From NCBI GenBank assembly GCA_964455525.1, contig CAYVWR010000002.1:186001-250000 (forward strand): a DNA stretch of 64,000 nt, in the 5' to 3' direction. This document shows, piece after piece, positions 1-8,595 of this stretch (within the stretch, counting starts at the first letter, position 1; each line of letters starts with the position of its first letter). Origin of the DNA: JAFDZV01 sp964455525 (lineage in GTDB: Bacteria > Bacteroidota > Ignavibacteria > OLB7). The notes under the pieces were generated by a model, which made no database searches, had not been told where the DNA came from, and saw only the letters and a program-made list of their open reading frames with translations. Made by a program: the position numbers and the translations under genes.

Positions 1-2
1 TC

Positions 3-557
3 TCCGGCGTGCTTATCGCCCGCCCGGTAGAGATCGGGACCACATTGATGCCGGGGGCTTCGGTGGCCACCATCGTCGATATCTCGCAGCTCAAGGTGAA
101 GGTCAATGTGCCCGAGGGGGATGTCTTCAAGCTGAAACATGGCGATCTCGCTACTATCACAAGCGATGTCTATCCGGGCGAGACCTTTCAGGGACGGGTG
201 ACGATGATCGGCGCCAAGGCCGATGAGGCACATACCTATCCGGTGGAGCTGACCGTAAACAATAGCGGCACTCATCAGCTCAAGGCCGGGATGTTTGGCA
301 AGGTCGCCTTCAATTCCATCCCACGTACCAGCGCGCTCGTGATCCCGCGCGAGGCAGTGGTCGGCAGCATCAAAAAGCCACAGGTCTATGTTGTCGATGG
401 CAATAAGGTCCGCCTGCGCGATATCGTGGTGGGACGTGAGGCGGGCACCAGCGTGGAGGTGATCCAGGGCCTGGCCCAGGGGGAGAGCATCGTTGTCAGC
501 GGACAGAACAATCTGCGCGATGATGCCGAAATCATGGTGGTGAACAAGACCAGATAG
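3..557 (+). CDS. RND efflux periplasmic adaptor (HlyD/AcrA family), C-terminal part
   Basis: This is the C-terminal 184 residues of a membrane-fusion protein that would bridge the inner-membrane RND pump downstream and an outer-membrane channel. The reading frame is open to the window edge, so the gene begins upstream. The first visible residues (SGVLIARPVEIG) are the lipoyl/barrel-sandwich half-motif. A beta-barrel domain follows (VDISQLKVKVNVPEGD), then a membrane-proximal domain ending in QGLAQGESIVVSGQNNLRD, the usual end of this family. The pump gene starts 129 bases downstream on the same strand, as in most adaptor-pump operons. The substrate cannot be read from the sequence. The family assignment is firm; the truncation is only the window boundary. 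Confidence 0.9.
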   Translation, partial: SGVLIARPVEIGTTLMPGASVATIVDISQLKVKVNVPEGDVFKLKHGDLATITSDVYPGETFQGRVTMIGAKADEAHTYPVELTVNNSGTHQLKAGMFGKVAFNSIPRTSALVIPREAVVGSIKKPQVYVVDGNKVRLRDIVVGREAGTSVEVIQGLAQGESIVVSGQNNLRDDAEIMVVNKTR

Positions 558-572
558 CGATGTGATCGGTTT

Positions 573-648
573 GGGGGATGAGCAACCCTAGAGGAGGGTT
601 CTGGCGCATGGGACGATGGACGACGGAGCCTGCGCTCATCCCCCTTTT
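573..648 (+). other. Structured intergenic element between adaptor and pump genes
   Basis: An exact 11-bp inverted repeat (GGGGGATGAGC at 573-583, GCTCATCCCCC at 634-644) encloses a second small stem (AACCCT 584-589 with AGGGTT 595-600) and ends in TTTT at 645-648. It could be a partial terminator or processing element that sets the ratio of adaptor to pump mRNA. It matches no riboswitch class that I recognise. Confidence 0.5.
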
Positions 649-686
649 GTTGTGATGATTAATTCAAGCCAGTAGAGAATAGAACA

Positions 687-3600
687 ATGACCATTACAGA
701 ACTATCCATCAAGCGCCCGACCCTGGTGGTCGTGATCTTTACGGTGCTTGGCGTGCTCGGTCTGTTCAGCTATTCACAGCTTAAGTACGAGCTGCTCCCG
801 AGAATCTCCCCGCCGGTGGTCACCGTGGCCACGGTCTATCCGGGCGCCTCGCCAAGCGAGATCGAGACAGGGGTGACAAAGGTGATCGAAGATGCCGTTT
901 CCGGCGTTGATAAGATATCCTCGGTCCGCTCCACCTCGCGCGAAGGGGTCTCCTTTGTGATGATCGAATTCCTTCAGTCGGCCAAGATCGACTTTGCACT
1001 CCAGGATGTGCAGCGGAAGGTGAACGAGATCGCCTCGCGGTTCCCCGATGGTGCCAAGACCCCGACCTTCTCCAAGTTTGCGCTCGATGAGATTCCCGTG
1101 CTTCGTATGGGAGCCACCAGCACGATGCCGGAACGGGAGTTCTATCAGTTCCTGAAGGATCGTATCCAGCCCAGGCTCTCGAAGGTTGCAGGCGTGGGAC
1201 AGGTGACGCTTGTTGGTGGCAACGAGCGCGAGATTCGTGTGAACGTCGATCAGGATAAACTGAACAGCTACGGCCTCTCCATCCTTGCGGTGTCGCAGGC
1301 CGTGAAATCCTCGAACCTCGATTTCCCGACAGGCAATATCAAGGATCAGGATGGCCAGTTTGTGGTGCGTATCGCCGGCAAACTTGGCTCGATCCAGGAC
1401 CTCCGTAATCTGGTCGTGGGCAGGTCGCAGGTGGGGGGCGATATCAAGTTGAGCGATGTGGCAGAAGTGCAGGATGGCCAGAAAGAGCTTCTTACCATGA
1501 GCCGCATCAATAACGTCAGCTCGGTCGGTATCCTGGTGCAGAAGCAGTCCGATGCCAACTCCGTGGATGTAAGCCGCCTTGTGCGCGCCGAGCTTGGGAA
1601 GATCGAGAAGGAATATGCCGCCGATAATATGAAGATCGATGTGGCACAGGATGGCTCCATCTTTACGGTGGATGCCGCCGATGCTGTCAAGCACGATCTG
1701 ATGATCGCCGTTGCGCTGGTGGCGCTGGTGATGCTCCTGTTCCTGCATAGCATCCGTAACTCGGTGATCGTGATGATCGCCATCCCGGCCTCGCTTATCT
1801 CTACGTTCATCGCCATGTATGCGCTTGGGATGACGCTGAACCTGATGACCCTTCTGGCGCTCTCGTTGGTGGTTGGTATCCTTGTGGACGATTCCATCGT
1901 GGTGCTGGAGAATATCTATCGGCGCCTGGAGCTTGGCGATGACCAGCGCACCGCAGCGCTGAGAGGACGTAACGAGATCGGCTTTGCAGCGCTCTCGATC
2001 ACCCTTGTTGACGTGGTCGTGTTCCTTCCGCTGGCAATGGTGCAGGGATTGGTTGGCAATATCCTCCGCGAGTTTTCGCTCGTCGTGGTCGTTAGCACCA
2101 TGCTCAGCCTCTTCGTCTCGTTTACCGTGACGCCGATGCTTGCGTCCAGATTCTCGAAGCTCCAGCATCTGAGCCGCTCAACGCTGATGGGACGTTTCGG
2201 CCTTTGGTTCGAGCGGCAGTATGATAAGCTTACCGCTACCTATGTAAGCGCGCTCCGCTGGGCGCTCAATCATCGCGTCGTGGTGTACTCGGCTGTGATC
2301 GTCCTCTTTGTCAGCGCGCTTATGCTGCCGGCGATGGGATATGTTGGCGGCGAGTTCATCACACAGTCCGATCGCGGCGAGTTCGCGGTCTCCCTTGAGC
2401 TGCCTGCCGGTGCCACGCTGGATCAGACCAACAAGGTGACCCAGGAGGTTGAGCACCTTGTGCTGTCGATGCCGGAGGTGAGCAAGGCTTTTGTGAACGT
2501 TGGCGTGTCGAGCGAAGGTCTTGTGGGGCAAAGCTCGAACAACAGCTCGGAGCTGAATATCTCCCTGGTGCCCAAGGAGCAGCGCCTGAAAAGCACCGAT
2601 GAGGTGGGACAGGAGATCAAGCATCGTGTGGGTGAGATACCAGGGGTGAAGGTGCGTGTCAACCCGATCGGCATCTTTGGCACCGCCAACCAGACGCCGA
2701 TCCAGATCGCCGTCAATGGCACCGATCTGGAAAGCGTTCGTGCGGCTGCCACTATGGTGGCCGAGATTGCCCGCAAGACCCCCGGCACCGCCGATGTGCG
2801 CCTTTCCTCCGAGGATGGAAAGCCGGAAACCCGTATCGAGATCGATCGCGAAAAGATGGCCGCGCTCGGCCTGAATCTCGCCGAGGTCGGAACCACCTTG
2901 CGTATGGCGCTCAATGGTGACGATGAGGCGAAGTTCCGTGAAGGGAGCGGCACCACCGAGTACGATATCCGTGTCATGCTCGATGAGTTCGATCGCTCGC
3001 GTACCTCCGATGTAGGCTCGCTCACCTTCGTGAACAGGATGGGGGACCGTGTGCAGCTCGATCAGTTTGCTACGATTGCACGCACCACCGGTCCAACGCA
3101 GTTGCAGCGTAAGGACCGCAATACGACGATCACCGTCTTCTCGCAGGTGATGGGGCGTCCGAGCGGAAGTGTGGGAGCTGATATCCAGAAGGTGATTGCC
3201 GGGACGACGTTCCCCCCCGGCATCGAGATCGGCTACGATGGCGATCTGAAAAATCAGGGCGATGCCTTCGGCTCGCTCGGCCTGGCGCTTCTGGCTGCTA
3301 TCCTCTTCGTCTATCTGGTGATGGTGGCGCTCTATAATTCGTACCGCTATCCCTTTGTGGTGCTCTTCTCGATTCCAGTGGCGATGATCGGTGCCATCTT
3401 GGCGCTTGCGCTTACCGAGCACTCGCTGAATATCTTCTCGATACTCGGCATCATCATGCTGATCGGTCTGGTGGCGAAGAACGCGATTCTGATCGTCGAC
3501 TTTACCAACAAACTTCGCGAGGAGGGGAACTCGATCGGTGATGCGTTGCTGGAAGCCGGACGTGAACGTCTTCGCCCGATTATCATGACTACCGCAACGA

Positions 3601-3872
3601 TGATTATCGGCATGTTCCCGATCGCTCTTGCAACCGGTGCCGGTGCGGAATGGAAGTCCGGGCTTGCCTGGGTGCTGATCGGCGGTCTTACAAGCTCGCT
3701 TCTGCTGACGCTTGTGCTTGTGCCGGTTGTCTACCTGACGCTCGATCAGTTTATCGATTGGGTTGGTTCTATAGGGCGTAAGCTCCGCCGCCGTAAGCCA
3801 TCCGGGGAGGCGCAGGGGCAGATGCCGGAGCCGGTTGCGGCGTCGCTCGATCTGGGCACGCAGGAAGGATAG
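687..3872 (+). CDS. RND family efflux pump, AcrB/hydrophobe-amphiphile type
   Basis: A full-length (1061-residue) inner-membrane proton-driven exporter of the AcrB/AcrD/AcrF family, probably moving drugs or other amphiphiles through a tripartite complex with the adaptor just upstream. The N-terminus (SIKRPTLVVVIFTVLGVLG) is the family's first membrane segment. The TM4 proton-relay pair is present in ILVDDSIVVLENI, with the two aspartates at about residues 401-402. Two large periplasmic loops lie between TM1-2 and TM7-8. The second membrane half contains LIGLVAKNAILIVDF, also diagnostic. The last 40 residues are a basic cytoplasmic tail. No outer-membrane TolC-type gene follows; it must lie elsewhere. 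The ATG at 687 fits the family start. Confidence 0.95.
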   Translation: MTITELSIKRPTLVVVIFTVLGVLGLFSYSQLKYELLPRISPPVVTVATVYPGASPSEIETGVTKVIEDAVSGVDKISSVRSTSREGVSFVMIEFLQSAKIDFALQDVQRKVNEIASRFPDGAKTPTFSKFALDEIPVLRMGATSTMPEREFYQFLKDRIQPRLSKVAGVGQVTLVGGNEREIRVNVDQDKLNSYGLSILAVSQAVKSSNLDFPTGNIKDQDGQFVVRIAGKLGSIQDLRNLVVGRSQVGGDIKLSDVAEVQDGQKELLTMSRINNVSSVGILVQKQSDANSVDVSRLVRAELGKIEKEYAADNMKIDVAQDGSIFTVDAADAVKHDLMIAVALVALVMLLFLHSIRNSVIVMIAIPASLISTFIAMYALGMTLNLMTLLALSLVVGILVDDSIVVLENIYRRLELGDDQRTAALRGRNEIGFAALSITLVDVVVFLPLAMVQGLVGNILREFSLVVVVSTMLSLFVSFTVTPMLASRFSKLQHLSRSTLMGRFGLWFERQYDKLTATYVSALRWALNHRVVVYSAVIVLFVSALMLPAMGYVGGEFITQSDRGEFAVSLELPAGATLDQTNKVTQEVEHLVLSMPEVSKAFVNVGVSSEGLVGQSSNNSSELNISLVPKEQRLKSTDEVGQEIKHRVGEIPGVKVRVNPIGIFGTANQTPIQIAVNGTDLESVRAAATMVAEIARKTPGTADVRLSSEDGKPETRIEIDREKMAALGLNLAEVGTTLRMALNGDDEAKFREGSGTTEYDIRVMLDEFDRSRTSDVGSLTFVNRMGDRVQLDQFATIARTTGPTQLQRKDRNTTITVFSQVMGRPSGSVGADIQKVIAGTTFPPGIEIGYDGDLKNQGDAFGSLGLALLAAILFVYLVMVALYNSYRYPFVVLFSIPVAMIGAILALALTEHSLNIFSILGIIMLIGLVAKNAILIVDFTNKLREEGNSIGDALLEAGRERLRPIIMTTATMIIGMFPIALATGAGAEWKSGLAWVLIGGLTSSLLLTLVLVPVVYLTLDQFIDWVGSIGRKLRRRKPSGEAQGQMPEPVAASLDLGTQEG

Positions 3873-3892
3873 GCCATAACTGAAGAGGCCAG

Positions 3893-3936
3893 AACGATTG
3901 CGCCCCGGGGGACCATTCCCTTGGGGCGCAGTCGTT
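3893..3936. terminator. Bidirectional terminator hairpin
   Basis: AACGATTGCGCCCC (3893-3906) pairs with GGGGCGCAGTCGTT (3923-3936), 14 bp with one G·T wobble. It lies between the convergent RND pump and HAD phosphatase genes. Confidence 0.6.
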
Positions 3937-4001
3937 CCATAGAGCTGTGTAGGCGCAGGAGTAGCTCACGATCGGCCAGGCGTTACCCGGTGCGGATACT
4001 G

Positions 4002-4634
4002 TCAGTAGATCAGCTTCTCGGCGATATCGTCGATACTGATAAAGAGTTCGTCCGGCGAGCAGGCCGCAAACGAGTGGGGTGTTGTATAGCCCCAGGAAAC
4101 GGCTCCAAAGGGTATTCGCTCGGTGCGTGCTGCCTGAAGATCCCGGATCTCATCCCCTATACAGATCGCTTCGGCGGGGGAGACTGCGAACTCGCGAAGA
4201 AGCTTCCTGAATTTTTTCCCTTTGCCGAACAGGGATGCCCCGCATTCGTAGCGTTGGATCAGTGCGGCGTTGTCGGCGCCAAGAACACGGCGGATGTTCT
4301 CAGGGGAGTTCGAGCTTGTTATCGCCAGGGCCACACCCCGGCCGGAAAGATCCCGCAGCAGACGGTCCACCCCATTGAACAGGGCGATGCTCTGAAGGTC
4401 CTGCGCCATCCGCTGCCGTAGGTCACGTGCGATCAGGGGTATCCGCCACATCGGTATGCCGAGATGCTCGATCACCCTGCGGGCATCATACCCACGCAGC
4501 AGAGTGTGCTCTCGTGTTTCGATCCGCTTGAACTTATGATGTTCGGCGAGCTGGTTCACTATGCTGATGAACCAGGGAAGAGAATCGGCCAGGGTGCCGT
4601 CGAAATCAAAGATCACCAGCTTGTACTTCATCAC
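4002..4634 (-). CDS. HAD-superfamily phosphatase, phosphoglycolate-phosphatase-like
   Basis: A 210-residue cytoplasmic haloacid-dehalogenase-type hydrolase, probably a small-molecule phosphatase. Motif I is VIFDFDGTLAD near the N-terminus, giving the nucleophile and acid/base aspartates at about D10 and D12. A helical cap domain follows (residues about 20-85). Motif II is AITSSN, a lysine-rich stretch GKGKKFRKLL supplies motif III, and CIGDEIRDLQAA is motif IV. This order and length match subfamily IA enzymes such as Gph, but the substrate of this subfamily is not predictable from sequence. The gene stands alone and converges on the RND operon. The start (MMKYKLVIFDFDG) is where family members begin; the second Met is an equally good start. 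Confidence 0.85.
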   Translation of the reverse strand: MMKYKLVIFDFDGTLADSLPWFISIVNQLAEHHKFKRIETREHTLLRGYDARRVIEHLGIPMWRIPLIARDLRQRMAQDLQSIALFNGVDRLLRDLSGRGVALAITSSNSPENIRRVLGADNAALIQRYECGASLFGKGKKFRKLLREFAVSPAEAICIGDEIRDLQAARTERIPFGAVSWGYTTPHSFAACSPDELFISIDDIAEKLIY

Positions 4635-5189
4635 TATTCTGATCGTGCCGTGAATAATGTGGCGTTCCGGGTTTCCCTGTGTCGGAGCACCGGCTGTAGG
4701 TTGAATTGTCGATGGATTCTTATGCCATCAAGGTGTTTCGCCGATGCTGCCAAGGCAACGGGCATGGCGGCGGTGCGCTCTCGTGGTGGCCATAGCTGCG
4801 CAATACTGGGCAGAGCAATGTCTCCTGGCCGAGATGTCAGCACCCTGCTCCGAAACCGGGTTCAGGCCAGCCTGCCCTGTATCGCAGAGCTGTGGCAGGG
4901 CGGCTAATCTACGAAGCCTGTACGATAGCGCCGCCACCCGGAGTGCTACCGATCTGCCACCTGTTCCTCGCAGCCGTATCCTTCCGGGATCGGCAGGGAT
5001 ACGGAGGATTACGATGGAACCGGCACCGGACTTGCACGTGTTCCGGTGAACATACAGTGGATCGGAGCGATAAGGCATGGGCGCCGGAGTGCATGGCCCT
5101 AGATGATGACGGGCGGGGGGGATCAGGGGGGCGCCCATTGTATCAACCTCTGTATCAACTCCGGTTATATCCAGAATAAGGAGGGAGTT
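4635..5189. other. 555-base gap upstream of the encapsulin operon
   Basis: Open frames here lack any protein-like composition and overlap one another, so I see no gene. Near the right end the sequence TGTATCAAC occurs twice about 13 bases apart (5139-5158), followed by the ribosome-binding region of the next gene; the pair could be an operator. This stretch should hold the promoter of the encapsulin operon. Confidence 0.4.
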
Positions 5190-5618
5190 ATGGCGGCAGA
5201 TAGCAGCAACTACCACGAGCCGGTGGAGCTCCTGTCGGAGGAGACCAAAGATATGCATCGGGCGCTGGTGACGGTCATGGAGGAACTTGAGGCGATCGAC
5301 TGGTATCAGCAGCGTGCCGAGGCCTGTGCCGATGCATCATTACAAAAGATCCTTCTGCATAATAAAAATGAGGAAGTGGAACATGCCATGATGAGCCTGG
5401 AATGGATCAGGCGAAACAGCCAGCAGTTCGATGAGATGGCACGTACCTACCTTTTTACCGAAGGCCCTATCACCGAGATCGAAAAGAAAGCGGTGCAACA
5501 GGGGGATGCAGGCGGAGGAGGCCAGGTGGCAGGCCAGACGTCAGGCCAAGCGGCAGGCCGGGCGTTCTCCTCAGGAGGAATGTCGCTTGGCATCGGAAGC
5601 CTGAAGGGGAGGGGATAG
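5190..5618 (+). CDS. Encapsulated ferritin (EncFtn), encapsulin cargo
   Basis: A 142-residue ferritin-like ferroxidase packed inside the encapsulin shell encoded 4 bases downstream. The family's active-site residues fall at the same numbers as in the characterised Rhodospirillum rubrum protein: E31, E32, E34, W38 and Y39 in helix 1 (EELEAIDWYQ), and E62 and H65 in helix 2 (EEVEHAMM), followed by the typical LEWIRR. EncFtn subunits are two-helix half-ferritins that dimerise to form the di-iron site. After residue 100 comes a Gly/Gln/Ala-rich linker, then the end SLGIGSLKG, which fits an encapsulin cargo-loading peptide. I chose ATG 5190 because it follows AAGGAGGGAG and excludes a non-homologous in-frame extension from 5103. 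Confidence 0.92.
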   Translation: MAADSSNYHEPVELLSEETKDMHRALVTVMEELEAIDWYQQRAEACADASLQKILLHNKNEEVEHAMMSLEWIRRNSQQFDEMARTYLFTEGPITEIEKKAVQQGDAGGGGQVAGQTSGQAAGRAFSSGGMSLGIGSLKGRG

Positions 5619-5622
5619 GCCA

Positions 5623-6447
5623 ATGGATCTGTTGAAAAGAAATCATGCACCGATCATTCCCGAAGCATGGGAGCAGATCGATAACGAGGCACGGCGCGTT
5701 CTGAAGCTGAATCTGGCCGGTCGCAAGCTTGCCGATTTCGATGGCCCGCATGGCTGGCATTATTCTGCGGTCAGCCTTGGTCGCCTGGAGGTCTTTGAAC
5801 GGGAGGTCGTTCCGGGAGTGCGGGCCGGAAAGCGGCTGGTGCAGCCGTTGGTGGAGCTTCGTGTGCCGATGCAGCTCGATATCTGGGAGCTTGATAATAT
5901 CGCCCGTGGTGCCGAAGATCCTGATCTGGCACCGGTGATAGAAGCCGCAGAGAAGATAGCTCGTGCCGAGGATCATGCCATCTTCAATGGCTATTCGGAG
6001 GCGGGCATCACCGGCATCATCGAGGCCAGCCCGTATGAGCCGCTGAGGATTCCAGGGGATTGCGCACAGTATCCCCGTGCGATCGTTCAGGCCATAGAGA
6101 CCTTGCGCGAGGCAGGCGTCAACGGACCCTATGCGTTGGTGCTGGGACCACAGGCCTATAATGATATATCGCAGGCCTCCGATGATGGGTATCCGATCCG
6201 TAAACGGATTGAGCAGCAGATCATCAATGGCCCCATCATCTGGGCGCCGTCGCTCGATGGTGCTCTGCTCCTTTCTGCCCGTGGCGGCGATTTTGAGCTG
6301 ACCGTGGGGCAGGATCTCTCGATCGGCTATTCGTATCACGATAGGGAGCATGTGGGGCTGTTCATTACCGAGTCCTTTACGTTTCGTGTGCTGGAACCCG
6401 CTGCGGCAATCTATCTTCATCATCTGGAGCCGGTCAGGAACGCCTAG
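5623..6447 (+). CDS. enc: Encapsulin shell protein, family 1
   Basis: A 274-residue HK97-fold shell protein that self-assembles into an icosahedral nanocompartment. The start (LLKRNHAPIIPEAWEQID) and the sequence RRVLKLNLAGRKLADFDGP are typical of family 1 encapsulins. The middle (LDNIARGAEDPDLAPV, then HAIFNGY and GITGI) and the end (FTFRVLEPAAAIYL) also fit. The length is in the usual 260-285 range. It sits 4 bases after the encapsulated ferritin gene, so the two are almost certainly co-transcribed and form an iron-storage compartment: the ferritin oxidises Fe(II) and the shell stores the mineral. A terminator follows at 6492-6531. No other cargo gene is adjacent. Confidence 0.95.
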   Translation: MDLLKRNHAPIIPEAWEQIDNEARRVLKLNLAGRKLADFDGPHGWHYSAVSLGRLEVFEREVVPGVRAGKRLVQPLVELRVPMQLDIWELDNIARGAEDPDLAPVIEAAEKIARAEDHAIFNGYSEAGITGIIEASPYEPLRIPGDCAQYPRAIVQAIETLREAGVNGPYALVLGPQAYNDISQASDDGYPIRKRIEQQIINGPIIWAPSLDGALLLSARGGDFELTVGQDLSIGYSYHDREHVGLFITESFTFRVLEPAAAIYLHHLEPVRNA

Positions 6448-6491
6448 GCATCGTTGTCATATCCCACACGAGCACCTGCTCGAATTCATGC

Positions 6492-6531
6492 GGCCTCGGG
6501 TCCATCCTTTATGGTTCGAGGCCTGTTTTTT
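6492..6531 (+). terminator. Rho-independent terminator of the encapsulin operon
   Basis: GGCCTCG (6492-6498) pairs with CGAGGCC (6517-6523), followed by TGTTTTTT. It is correctly placed 45 bases after the encapsulin stop codon. Confidence 0.7.
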
Positions 6532-6559
6532 CATTGTGTTCACCGTGTCCGAATTGCGA

Positions 6560-8470
6560 ATGAAGAAGAGGTCTACCATAATCGCCGGAATCTTTCTGGC
6601 CTGCGCCGGTGCATATGCACAGCCATCGCGCCCGGCTGCGCTTAACGTCCAGTTTACCCTTACCACCTCGCGTGATACCGGCACTATCAGCCGGTATGTC
6701 TATGGCTCGAACGGGCATTCCGATGATCGCGATGAGAATGTGACCGCACGCCGGTTTGGTGGCAATCGGCTTACCGGCTACAACTGGGAGAATAATGCCT
6801 CAAATGCCGGGGACGATCATGTTCATCATAGCGATAATTACCTGACCCGCTTTCTTCCCGGTGAGGTGCAGAACGTTCCCGGCATCGCCTATAGCGATTT
6901 TCATGACAGCTCGCTTGCAACATCGGCCTATTCCCTGCTGACACTTCCGGCCGCTGGCTATGTGGCCCGCGATAAAAATGGCACGGTGACCGAGGTGCAG
7001 ACCGCGCCCTCGTCGCGCTGGGCGGAGGTGCGGTTCGCAAAACATGCCCCCTTTACAACGCAGCCCGATCTCAATGACCCCTATGTCTATGTCGATGAGT
7101 CGGTAAATATGCTGGTGCAGAAGTATGGGAATGCCTCCGCCACGCATGGGGTAAGAGGCTATGCCGTTGATAATGAGCCGGCACTCTGGCCTTCTACACA
7201 TCCCCGTATCCACCCGGAGAAACCTACCTGCGCCGAGGTGATCGAGAAGTCGATCGCGATGGCAACGGCGGTCAAGGCTGTTGACCCCCATGCCGAGATG
7301 TTTGGTCCGGTCCTGTATGGATTCTCCGCCTATGTGAACTTTCAGGAGGCGCCGGACTGGAACCAGTACCAGCAGTATGGATGGTTCCTTGATGCATACC
7401 TGGCGAAGATGAAGGAGGCAGAGCAGACCGAAGGGAAACGTTTGCTCGATGTTCTCGATGTGCACTGGTATCCCGAGGCACAGGGCCAGGCGGATAATGG
7501 TGCGAAGATTCGTGTTGCCCTGAGCGGTAACAGCGATCGCGGTGTGGCGATCGCCCGCATGCAGGCCCCTCGCACGCTGTGGGATTCAACATATCGGGAG
7601 GATAGCTGGATAGGTGAGTGGTTCAGCCCGGTATCCTTGATCCCCCATGTTCAGAGCATCATCAATCGCCGGTATCCAGGCACAAAACTGGCATTCACCG
7701 AGTTCAATTATGGTGGCGAGCAGCATATCTCCGGTGGCATCGCCATGGCCGATGTTCTGGGGATATTCGGTCGCTATGGCATCTATATGTCGAATTACTG
7801 GGGCGAGATCGAATCATATATATCGTCGGCATATCGCATATACAGGAATTATGATGGGCATCACTCCACCTTCGGCGATCGCCGCATCGGTGCCTCTACA
7901 TCCGATCTGGATAATAGCTCGGTGCATGCCTCGCTGGACGATCATGGCAGGCTGCATATCATCGTTATCAATAAAAACTACGATCAGCCGATCGAAGGAC
8001 GCTTCGCTCTTCCGAACGGGACACGATTCCGGCAGGGGACGGTCTATGGCTTCGATGCGGCGAGTCCTGATATCCGCGAGATGGGGACTATCGCGAGCAT
8101 CCCTGGGAGCGGGGAGTTTATCCATACCGTTGCGCCGTTGACAGTGCAGCATATCGTGCTGCTGCCGGATGTGGCTGGCGGCGTGGAGCTGGCAGACAAT
8201 GTTGCCGGTGCGGTGAGCTGCCAGGGGATTGGACCTAATCCGTTCAGCACCGAGACTGCGGTGCTGTATACGATTCCCGCACGTGCCCATGTGCGCCTTA
8301 GCCTTGCTGACCCTCTTGGCCGTGAGGTCGCCGTGATCGCCAACGGCGATGTTGATGCCGGTTCGCATATCGCACGGGTCGATGGACGTGCCCTGGCGCC
8401 GGGAGTGTATTATTTCCGGGCAGAGGCAGCCGGGCGGATAACCGGTCTGCCGCTGATGCTTGTCCGATAA
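6560..8470 (+). CDS. Secreted GH44 endoglucanase/xyloglucanase with T9SS sorting domain
   Basis: A 636-residue secreted glycoside hydrolase of family 44, cutting beta-1,4-glucans such as carboxymethylcellulose or xyloglucan. A signal peptide (KKRSTIIAGIFLACAGAYAQ) is followed by the GH44 hallmark RFGGNRLTGYNWENNASNAG at about residues 70-90. The acid/base is E206 in VDNEPALW and the nucleophile is E381 in FTEFNYGG, a spacing close to that in the studied clostridial enzyme. The last 80 or so residues (LADPLGREVAVIANG, then GVYYFRAEA) are a type A T9SS C-terminal domain, so the enzyme is probably exported by the type IX system. I place the start at ATG 6560, directly before the signal peptide; the frame is open further upstream. 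It stands alone and converges on the NADH dehydrogenase gene. Confidence 0.9.
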   Translation: MKKRSTIIAGIFLACAGAYAQPSRPAALNVQFTLTTSRDTGTISRYVYGSNGHSDDRDENVTARRFGGNRLTGYNWENNASNAGDDHVHHSDNYLTRFLPGEVQNVPGIAYSDFHDSSLATSAYSLLTLPAAGYVARDKNGTVTEVQTAPSSRWAEVRFAKHAPFTTQPDLNDPYVYVDESVNMLVQKYGNASATHGVRGYAVDNEPALWPSTHPRIHPEKPTCAEVIEKSIAMATAVKAVDPHAEMFGPVLYGFSAYVNFQEAPDWNQYQQYGWFLDAYLAKMKEAEQTEGKRLLDVLDVHWYPEAQGQADNGAKIRVALSGNSDRGVAIARMQAPRTLWDSTYREDSWIGEWFSPVSLIPHVQSIINRRYPGTKLAFTEFNYGGEQHISGGIAMADVLGIFGRYGIYMSNYWGEIESYISSAYRIYRNYDGHHSTFGDRRIGASTSDLDNSSVHASLDDHGRLHIIVINKNYDQPIEGRFALPNGTRFRQGTVYGFDAASPDIREMGTIASIPGSGEFIHTVAPLTVQHIVLLPDVAGGVELADNVAGAVSCQGIGPNPFSTETAVLYTIPARAHVRLSLADPLGREVAVIANGDVDAGSHIARVDGRALAPGVYYFRAEAAGRITGLPLMLVR

Positions 8471-8511
8471 CGTCCTCTAGGCGTAGGGCCTACCCCAGAA
8501 AAACTTTGCTC

Positions 8512-8543
8512 CGGTAGTCGTGCCGGCGAGCGCACGGCTACCG
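8512..8543. terminator. Hairpin between convergent genes
   Basis: CGGTAG (8512-8517) pairs with CTACCG (8538-8543), with an inner CGTGC/GCACG pairing. It lies between the GH44 and NADH dehydrogenase stop codons and has no clear T run. Confidence 0.4.
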
Positions 8544-8595
8544 TGACATTCTTCATTCCTGTGGCAACGGTAAGCCTCGGCTACAGGTCCGTTGG

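Noticed and set aside
774..3422. Long minus-strand open frames opposite the RND pump (up to 464 codons)
   Set aside because: They are His/Arg/Asp-rich mirror frames of a GC-rich gene; the plus strand encodes a clear full-length pump.
5103..5189. N-terminal extension of the encapsulated ferritin
   Set aside because: It is outside the homologous region, and AAGGAGGGAG before ATG 5190 places active residues at the family's numbering.
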